Assembly (NCBI GenBank): GCA_903882725.1
Contig: CAIRYF010000170.1
Location: 1-12,409, forward strand
From: an uncultured Simplicispira sp.
Lineage (GTDB): Bacteria > Pseudomonadota > Gammaproteobacteria > Burkholderiales > Burkholderiaceae_C
Direction: 5' to 3'
DNA: 12,409 bases
The notes under the pieces are model-generated. The model worked only from the letters and a program-made list of their open reading frames with translations. It was not told the origin of the DNA and ran no database searches. Within the stretch, counting starts at the first letter, position 1. Each line of letters opens with the position of its first letter. This document shows, one piece after another, positions 7,299 through 12,409 of the stretch. Position numbers and translations under genes: made by a program.

Positions 7299-7321
7299 GG
7301 GGGGTGGCCAATCCCTAGCAG

Positions 7322-7346
7322 GGCGCTGCGCTGGTCTGACAGCGCC
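7322..7346. repeat. Inverted repeat between the secreted-protein gene and the DUF2782 gene
   Basis: GGCGCTG (7322-7328) and CAGCGCC (7340-7346) pair perfectly over 7 bp with an 11-base loop. It follows the stop of the upstream minus-strand gene by about 15 bases, but no T-run follows on the minus strand, so an intrinsic terminator is not supported. A Rho-linked or 3'-protecting hairpin is possible. Confidence 0.4.
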
Positions 7347-7361
7347 GCTGCGGCTTAAAAA

Positions 7362-7784
7362 TTAGCGCGCTGGTGGGCAGACACCGGCGTTGCACGCCAC
7401 GGTGCGCTCGCTGATCATGGTTTTGTAGTTTTTGCCCATTTGCCCCATTTGCTCGCAAATGTCACCGCGCGCATCAAACGCAAAACCCTGCGCGGCTTTG
7501 CCGTCCAGCAACTCGACCCGCGTCAACGCCAGCGTGGCAAAGCGAGCGGGGTTGCGCCATTGTTCAGCGCAAATGCCGTTGTAGATGAAGGTGGCGTAGA
7601 CCAGCTCACTGACCTCGGGCTTTTCCATTTGTACGCGCAACACGCCACCCTTGTCCAACTGTGCCAACTTCAAGCCGTGGTTGCCCAGTGGCTTGTGCAG
7701 CGGCTCGGGTATGTTTTTAAACTCCATGCCAGCAAAAGCCAGCGTGGAAGCGGCACTGATCAACAGCGCAAGCCATTTTTTCAT
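7362..7784 (-). CDS. Small secreted protein of unknown function
   Basis: I do not recognise this 140-residue protein. It starts MKKWLALLISAASTLAFAG, a clean Sec signal peptide with a likely cut after AFA, so the mature form (about 121 residues) is probably periplasmic or exported. The mature part has four cysteines (in GICAEQW, DICEQM and the tail ACNAGVCPP), enough for two disulfides. There are no further membrane segments and no lipobox. An upstream in-frame ATG at 7868 is rejected because it would bury the signal peptide behind 28 residues and overlap polA. The ATG at 7784 has GGTGA five bases before it. It is divergent from polA and codirectional with the DUF2782 and thrB genes, possibly the first gene of that set. 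Confidence 0.75.
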   Translation of the reverse strand: MKKWLALLISAASTLAFAGMEFKNIPEPLHKPLGNHGLKLAQLDKGGVLRVQMEKPEVSELVYATFIYNGICAEQWRNPARFATLALTRVELLDGKAAQGFAFDARGDICEQMGQMGKNYKTMISERTVACNAGVCPPAR

Positions 7785-7789
7785 AGCAA

Positions 7790-7794
7790 TCACC
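7790..7794 (-). promoter_or_regulatory. Ribosome binding site that sets the start of the secreted protein
   Basis: On the minus strand this reads GGTGA, five bases before the ATG at 7784. It supports that start over the longer frame beginning at 7868. Confidence 0.6.
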
Positions 7795-7866
7795 AAAAAA
7801 TTAAGGGTCAACAGAAGGGGCCGATTACACCACCACCCAGCGCAACCCCCCATGCACAATTGCCCC

Positions 7867-10677
7867 ATGACTGAACAAAAAACCTTGGTGCTGATCGACG
7901 GCTCCAGCTACCTTTATCGCGCCTACCACGCCATGCCCGACCTGCGCGCCGTGCCCGGCGACGCCAGCAGCGCCGCCACCGGTGCCATTCGCGGCTTTAT
8001 CAACATGGTGGGCGCGCTGCGCAAAGAGGTGCAGGCCGACTATGCGGTCTGCATTTTTGACGCCCCCGGTCGTACCTTTCGTGACGACATTTACCCTGCC
8101 TACAAAGCCCAGCGCAAACCCATGGAGGACGACCTGCGCGCGCAGATTGCGCCTATCCATGAGGTGCTGCGGCTGCTGGGCTGGACGGTGCTGGCGATGG
8201 CCGGCGTCGAAGCCGACGATGTGATTGGCACGCTGGCCGCTACTGCTGCGCGCCAAGGCATCAAGGTGGTCATTTCCAGCGGCGACAAAGACCTGAGCCA
8301 GTTGGTCGATGCCCACGTCACCGTCATCGACACCATGAACGGCAAAAAGCGCGACGTGGCTGGCGTGACGGCTGAATTTGGCGTGCCGCCGCAGCTGATG
8401 GTGGATTTTCAGGCGCTGGTGGGCGATGCCGTAGACAACGTGCCCGGCGTGCCCAAAGTTGGTGCCAAAACAGCGGCCAAGTGGCTGACGCAATACGGCT
8501 CACTCGACGCCATCGTCGCGCACGCGGCGGACATCAAAGGCGTCGTCGGCGAAAACCTGCGCGCCGCACTCGACTGGCTGCCCACCGCGCGCCAGCTGGT
8601 CACCATCAAAACCGACTGCGATTTGAGCGTACATTTGCCCGGCCTGCCAGCTATGGAAAGCATAGCTATCAGCGCACAGCAGACGGGCGCTTTGCGTGAT
8701 TTTTATGATCAATACGGCTTCAAAGGCTTGGCGCGTGCGCTGGGCGCGGTGCCCGCGCTGGCTGGCGTTGCCGCGCCCGTCGGCAAGACAAAAGACGACA
8801 GTGCTACCAGCGATATGTTTGCCGAGCCTGTAGCCGACGCCGCGCCGCAGCCCACCACCACTTACGACACCTACGCCACCACTTACGACACCATCCTGAC
8901 GTGGGATGCGTTTGATGTTTGGCTGGCGCGCATCCAAGCCGCCGAGTTGGTCGCCATCGACACCGAAACCACTTCGCTCGACGCCATGCGCGCCGAGCTG
9001 GTCGGCCTGTCGCTGAGTATTGAACCCGGCGCTGCTGCCTACATTCCACTGGCCCATGCTGGGCTGGACGCGCCTGCGCAACTGCCGCTGGCCGAGGTGC
9101 TGGCGCGCCTAAAACCGTGGCTGCAAGACGCCCGCCGCGCCAAGCTGGGCCAAAACGTCAAATACGACCGCCACGTGCTGGCCAACTACGGCATCGAGGT
9201 GCGCGGCTATGCCCACGACACCATGCTGCAAAGCTACGTGCTGGAAGTGCATCAACCGCACAGCCTGACCAGCTTGGCTGCGCGCCACACCGGGCGCAGC
9301 GGCGTCAGCTACGAAGACCTGTGCGGCAAAGGCGTACACCAAATCCCGTTTGCCCAAGTGCCGCTGGACCAAGCCGCCGCCTACGCCTGCGAAGACGCCG
9401 ACCAAACATTGGCCGTCCACCGCGTGCTGTGGCCGCAGTTGCAGGCCAACGACAAACTGCGCGGCATCTATGCGCTGGAAATCGCCAGCAGCGAGGCGCT
9501 GTTTCGCATCGAACGCAATGGCGTGCTGATCGACGCGCCCACCTTGGCCGCGCAAAGCCACGAGCTGGGTCAGCGCATCTTGGCGCTGGAAAACGAAGCG
9601 TATGCACTGGCGGGCCAGCCGTTCAACTTGGCGTCGCCGAAGCAATTGGGCGAAATTTTCTTCGACAAACTCGGAATGCCGGTCATCAAAAAGACCGCCA
9701 CCGGCGCGCGCAGCACCAACGAAGAAGTGCTGGAGAAACTGGCCGAAGACTACCCACTGCCCCAAAAACTGCTAGAGCACCGCAGCCTGAGCAAATTGAA
9801 GGGCACCTACACCGACAAGCTGGCGCAACTGGCGCACCCGCGCACCGGGCGCGTACACACGCACTACGCCCAAGCCGTGGCTGTGACTGGGCGGCTGTCA
9901 AGCAACGAGCCGAATCTGCAAAACATCCCCATCCGCACGCCCGAGGGCCGGCGCATTCGCGCCGCCTTTGTTGCCCCGGCGGGCCGGGTGATTGCCAGCG
10001 CCGACTACAGCCAAATCGAGCTGCGCATCATGGCGCACCTGAGCGGCGATGCAGCGCTGTTGCACGCCTTTCACGCCGGGCTGGACGTCCACCGCGCCAC
10101 CGCCGCCGAAGTGTTTGGCGTGGCAGTTGACCAAGTGTCAAGCGAGCAGCGCCGCTGCGCCAAGGTGATTAACTTTGGTTTGATTTACGGCATGGGCCCG
10201 TTTGGCTTGGCCAAAAATTTAGGCATCGAGACCAAAGCCGCCGCCGCTTACATCGACCGCTACTTTCAGCGCTACCCCGGCGTCAAGCAGTACATGGACG
10301 ACACGCGCGCGCAGGCCAAAGCGCAGGGCTACGTCGAAACCGTGTTGGGCCGGCGCTTGTATCTGCCCGAAATCAACAGCCCCAACGGCCCGCGCCGCGC
10401 CGGTGCCGAACGCGCCGCCATCAACGCGCCCATGCAAGGCACGGCAGCAGACTTGATCAAGCTGGCCATGGTGCAAGTGCAAGCCGCGCTGGATGCGCAA
10501 AAGCCCGCCATCTTGCTGGTGCTGCAAGTCCACGACGAACTGGTGTTTGAGCTGCCCGAGAGCGATGTCGATTGGCTCCAAGCCGAAATCCCGCGCCTGA
10601 TGGGCGGCGTGGCGCAGCTGCAAGTGCCGCTGCTGGCCGAAGTGGGCGTCGGCAAGAACTGGGACGAGGCGCATTAA
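7867..10677 (+). CDS. polA: DNA polymerase I
   Basis: A complete 936-residue Pol I (E. coli 928) for Okazaki fragment processing and repair synthesis. The 5'-nuclease domain fills about 1-300 (LVLIDGSSYLYRAYHA, DAPGRTFRDD, EADDVIG, SSGDKDLSQLV, GDAVDNVPGVPKVGAKTA). The 3'-5' exonuclease domain (about 340-530) keeps its motifs: DTE at 365-367, GQNVKYDRH, and YACEDADQT, so proofreading should work. The polymerase domain has motif A DYSQIELR with D713, motif B RRCAKVINFGLIYG with K766 and F770, and motif C VHDELVFE with D890; these sit 8 residues beyond D705, K758, F762 and D882 of E. coli. The start at 7867 matches the family N-terminus. The frame is open further upstream (an ATG at 7852 and beyond), but this is not conserved sequence. 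No Shine-Dalgarno is seen. Two repeat features lie in the interdomain region. Confidence 0.97.
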   Translation: MTEQKTLVLIDGSSYLYRAYHAMPDLRAVPGDASSAATGAIRGFINMVGALRKEVQADYAVCIFDAPGRTFRDDIYPAYKAQRKPMEDDLRAQIAPIHEVLRLLGWTVLAMAGVEADDVIGTLAATAARQGIKVVISSGDKDLSQLVDAHVTVIDTMNGKKRDVAGVTAEFGVPPQLMVDFQALVGDAVDNVPGVPKVGAKTAAKWLTQYGSLDAIVAHAADIKGVVGENLRAALDWLPTARQLVTIKTDCDLSVHLPGLPAMESIAISAQQTGALRDFYDQYGFKGLARALGAVPALAGVAAPVGKTKDDSATSDMFAEPVADAAPQPTTTYDTYATTYDTILTWDAFDVWLARIQAAELVAIDTETTSLDAMRAELVGLSLSIEPGAAAYIPLAHAGLDAPAQLPLAEVLARLKPWLQDARRAKLGQNVKYDRHVLANYGIEVRGYAHDTMLQSYVLEVHQPHSLTSLAARHTGRSGVSYEDLCGKGVHQIPFAQVPLDQAAAYACEDADQTLAVHRVLWPQLQANDKLRGIYALEIASSEALFRIERNGVLIDAPTLAAQSHELGQRILALENEAYALAGQPFNLASPKQLGEIFFDKLGMPVIKKTATGARSTNEEVLEKLAEDYPLPQKLLEHRSLSKLKGTYTDKLAQLAHPRTGRVHTHYAQAVAVTGRLSSNEPNLQNIPIRTPEGRRIRAAFVAPAGRVIASADYSQIELRIMAHLSGDAALLHAFHAGLDVHRATAAEVFGVAVDQVSSEQRRCAKVINFGLIYGMGPFGLAKNLGIETKAAAAYIDRYFQRYPGVKQYMDDTRAQAKAQGYVETVLGRRLYLPEINSPNGPRRAGAERAAINAPMQGTAADLIKLAMVQVQAALDAQKPAILLVLQVHDELVFELPESDVDWLQAEIPRLMGGVAQLQVPLLAEVGVGKNWDEAH
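8649..8691. repeat. Double inverted repeat resembling a dispersed repeat, inside polA
   Basis: AGCTATG (8649-8655) and CATAGCT (8661-8667) form a perfect 7-bp stem with a GAAAG loop. A second stem, AGCGC (8671-8675) with GCGCT (8687-8691), follows three bases later around an ACGG-containing loop. This layout resembles, from memory, a repeat family common between genes in Comamonadaceae genomes. Here it is read in frame as part of the Pol I region after the 5'-nuclease core (residues about 261-275, including MESIAISAQQTGAL). Confidence 0.45.
8855..8892 (+). repeat. In-frame 21-bp-period direct repeat in the polA linker
   Basis: The 17-base word CCACCACTTACGACACC occurs at 8855-8871 and 8876-8892. 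The 21-bp period equals 7 codons and gives TTYDTYATTYDTI. It lies in the linker before the exonuclease domain, where Pol I proteins vary in length. Confidence 0.85.
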
Positions 10678-10694
10678 AGCGCCCACGGATTGAT

Positions 10695-10741
10695 CAAACC
10701 AGGCACCTTTGGCTTCGGGCCGCAAACGGCCTACTGGTTTG
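10695..10741. terminator. Candidate bidirectional terminator between polA and purH
   Basis: Two nested inverted repeats lie in the 92-base convergent gap. The outer arms are CAAACCAG (10695-10702) and CTGGTTTG (10734-10741), 8 bp perfect. Inside, GGCCG (10718-10722) pairs with CGGCC (10727-10731) around CAAA. There is no strong T-run on either side, so efficiency is uncertain; position between converging stop codons is the main support. Confidence 0.4.
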
Positions 10742-10769
10742 GACAGCGCTTGCCGCGCATTGGGTCACA

Positions 10770-12368
10770 TCAATGGCGGAAATGGCGCACGCCGGTGAAC
10801 ACCATCGCCACGCCGCGTTCGTTGGCGGCGTCAATCACTTCTTGGTCGCGCATCGAGCCGCCGGGCTGGATGACGCACGTTGCGCCAGCGTCCACCACCA
10901 CATCGAGTCCGTCGCGGAAGGGGAAAAAGGCATCGCTGGCGACGGCCGTGCCTTGCAGCGACAAGCTGGCGTGCTGCGCCTTGATGCTGGCAATGCGCGC
11001 CGAGTCAAGGCGGCTCATCTGACCGGCACCAACACCCATAGTCATGCCGTCTTTGCAAAAGACGATGGCGTTGCTTTTGACGTACTGCGCTACCGTCCAA
11101 GCAAACATCAGGTCTTGCAGTTGTGCAGGGGTGGGTTGCAGCGTGGTGACGATTTTCAGGTCGGCCAGTTGCAAGACGTGGTTATCGGTTGTCTGCATCA
11201 GCAGGCCCGAGCCGACACGGCGGGTTTCAATCTCGTTGCGGATGTGCGCGTACTCTGCGGGCAAAGCGATTCGCAGCAGGCGCACATTGGCTTTTTCTTT
11301 GAAGACAGCCAGTGCTTCGGCGCTGAACTCGGTGGCCATCACGACTTCGACAAACTGGCTGGCAACGGCTTCTGCCGTGGCTTTGTCCACTGGGCGGTTA
11401 AAGGCAATGATGCCGCCAAAGGCGCTGGTCGGGTCGGTCTGCAAGGCTTTGCTGTAGGCCTGCAAAGCGTCGGTGCCCACGGCCACGCCGCAGGGGTTGG
11501 CGTGCTTGACGATGACGCAGGCGGTTTGCTCAAAGCTCTTGACGCATTCCCAAGCAGCGTCGGCGTCGGCAATGTTGTTGTAGCTCAATTCTTTGCCTTG
11601 CAGCTGCACGCTGGTGGCCAGTGAGCCAACTGCCGGGTACAGGTCGCAATACCAAGCGGCTTGCTGGTGGCTGTTTTCGCCGTAGCGCAGGTCTTGCGCT
11701 TTGACGGTGTACATATTGGCTTGGGCCGGAAACACGGCCATGGCGGGCACGTAGTCTTCGCTCAATTTTTCGGCATCCAGTTGCACACTCGACAGGTAGT
11801 TGCTGATGGCACCGTCGTACTGGGCAATGCGGTTAAATGCCGCCACTGCCAAGCCAAAGCGCAGGGTGTCGCTCAATTTGCCGTGCTCTTTCAGTTCGGC
11901 CAACACGGCGGGGTATTGGTCAACGTGGGTCAGCACGCCGACATCGCGCCAGTTTTTAGCGGCGCTGCGCACCATGGCCGGGCCACCGATGTCGATGTTT
12001 TCGATGGCGTCGGCCAGCGTGCAGCCCATTTTGGCCACAGTGTCTTCAAACGGGTACAGGTTGACCACCAACAGGTCGATGGTGTCGATGCCGTGCTCTT
12101 TCAGCGCGGCCATGTGCGCGGGCAGTTCGCGCCGCGCCAGCAGGCCGCCGTGGACTTTGGGGTGCAGGGTTTTGACGCGGCCATCGAGCATTTCGGGGAA
12201 GTTGGTGACTTCGGCTACCTCGGTGACGGACAGGCCAGCCTCTTGCAGCAGCTTGGCAGTGCCGCCGGTCGAGAGCAAGCGAATGCCCAAAGCGTGCAGG
12301 CCTTGGGCCAGTTCGACGATGCCAGTTTTGTCAGAGACGGAGAGAAGTGCGTTCATGGTGGTTACCAT
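10770..12368 (-). CDS. purH: Bifunctional AICAR transformylase / IMP cyclohydrolase
   Basis: A 532-residue PurH (E. coli 529) that carries out the last two steps of de novo IMP synthesis: formyl transfer to AICAR from 10-formyl-tetrahydrofolate, then ring closure to IMP, in the cytosol. The N-terminal cyclohydrolase domain (about 1-200) shows [38 protein letters not shown] and VNLYPFE. The transformylase domain follows with RYGENSHQ, the catalytic KHANPCG (K288, H289), [18 protein letters not shown] and SDAFFPF, ending in TGVRHFRH as expected. Two starts are possible: 12368 (MVTTMNALL) and 12356 (MNALL), the second nearer the conserved sequence; neither has a strong ribosome site. It converges on polA and no other purine gene is in view. 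The frame has no stop upstream within the 41 bases left, but the N-terminus is complete by homology. Confidence 0.96.
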   Translation of the reverse strand: MVTTMNALLSVSDKTGIVELAQGLHALGIRLLSTGGTAKLLQEAGLSVTEVAEVTNFPEMLDGRVKTLHPKVHGGLLARRELPAHMAALKEHGIDTIDLLVVNLYPFEDTVAKMGCTLADAIENIDIGGPAMVRSAAKNWRDVGVLTHVDQYPAVLAELKEHGKLSDTLRFGLAVAAFNRIAQYDGAISNYLSSVQLDAEKLSEDYVPAMAVFPAQANMYTVKAQDLRYGENSHQQAAWYCDLYPAVGSLATSVQLQGKELSYNNIADADAAWECVKSFEQTACVIVKHANPCGVAVGTDALQAYSKALQTDPTSAFGGIIAFNRPVDKATAEAVASQFVEVVMATEFSAEALAVFKEKANVRLLRIALPAEYAHIRNEIETRRVGSGLLMQTTDNHVLQLADLKIVTTLQPTPAQLQDLMFAWTVAQYVKSNAIVFCKDGMTMGVGAGQMSRLDSARIASIKAQHASLSLQGTAVASDAFFPFRDGLDVVVDAGATCVIQPGGSMRDQEVIDAANERGVAMVFTGVRHFRH

Positions 12369-12409
12369 CAGGGTTGGGAATAAAATACGGCTAAAACGCT
12401 TATTAGATA

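Noticed and set aside
7651..7866. Upstream extension of polA by 72 codons
   Set aside because: It runs antisense through the secreted-protein gene and its signal peptide; the conserved Pol I N-terminus starts at 7867.
7785..7868. Upstream extension of the secreted-protein gene to an ATG at 7868
   Set aside because: It would place 28 residues before a clear signal peptide and overlap the polA start; the ATG at 7784 has a ribosome site.
9117..10130. Plus-strand frame of 337 codons shifted within polA
   Set aside because: It is extremely Arg- and Pro-rich and lies inside the conserved exonuclease and polymerase region of the true polA frame.
10572..11624. Plus-strand frame of 350 codons overlapping the polA end and antisense to purH
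   Set aside because: It overlaps two certain genes, its composition is shadow-like, and it lacks any family motif.
11661..12383. Long open frame (240 codons) on the plus strand opposite purH
   Set aside because: It is wholly antisense to strongly conserved purH codons, has no recognisable domain, and reflects GC-rich codon bias.
1..12409. Search for defence systems, CRISPR arrays, mobile elements, tRNA or riboswitches
   Set aside because: All coding space is explained by housekeeping, metabolic or signalling genes; gaps are 10-125 bases and show no array, transposase, cloverleaf or known riboswitch pattern.

Overview
This is a GC-rich bacterial chromosomal window (about 12.4 kb). The protein set points to a betaproteobacterium of the order Burkholderiales, most likely family Comamonadaceae. 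The reasons are an APH-fold homoserine kinase rather than the GHMP type, a DUF2782 secreted protein and a BPSS1780-type membrane protein clustered beside polA, and what looks like a Comamonadaceae-style dispersed repeat inside polA. The taxonomic call is inference; no rRNA gene is present. Nine protein genes fill the window, no intergenic gap exceeds about 130 bases, and I see no tRNA, rRNA, CRISPR array, insertion sequence or phage gene.

Left block (1-5030, plus strand), sensing and respiration: a 5'-truncated membrane diguanylate cyclase (Cache-TM-PAS-PAS-GGDEF, active motif and I-site intact), an FMN-dependent L-lactate dehydrogenase / alpha-hydroxy-acid oxidase (lldD-like), and an Aer-type PAS chemoreceptor for redox or energy taxis. 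A hairpin-plus-T-run terminator sits directly at the stop of the cyclase gene. Good ribosome binding sites precede lldD and aer. The aer leader holds a perfect 16-bp palindrome, and a second perfect 14-bp palindrome starts inside the start codon.

Middle block (5041-7784, minus strand): reading in the direction of transcription, a small unrecognised secreted protein, a DUF2782 secreted protein, homoserine kinase (thrB) and a BPSS1780-family membrane protein that overlaps thrB by 4 bases. A hairpin with a nearby T-run between DUF2782 and thrB suggests partial uncoupling of the two halves.

Right block (7867-12368): polA (full DNA polymerase I with 5'-nuclease, proofreading and polymerase domains) runs on the plus strand, divergent from the secreted protein, and converges on purH (bifunctional AICAR transformylase / IMP cyclohydrolase) on the minus strand. 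A nested inverted repeat lies in the 92-base gap between their ends.

Overall this is mostly ordinary core-genome territory. I found no convincing new multi-gene system. The points most worth a second look are the two palindromes at aer, the repeat-like hairpin element read in frame inside polA, and the unrecognised cysteine-containing secreted protein.
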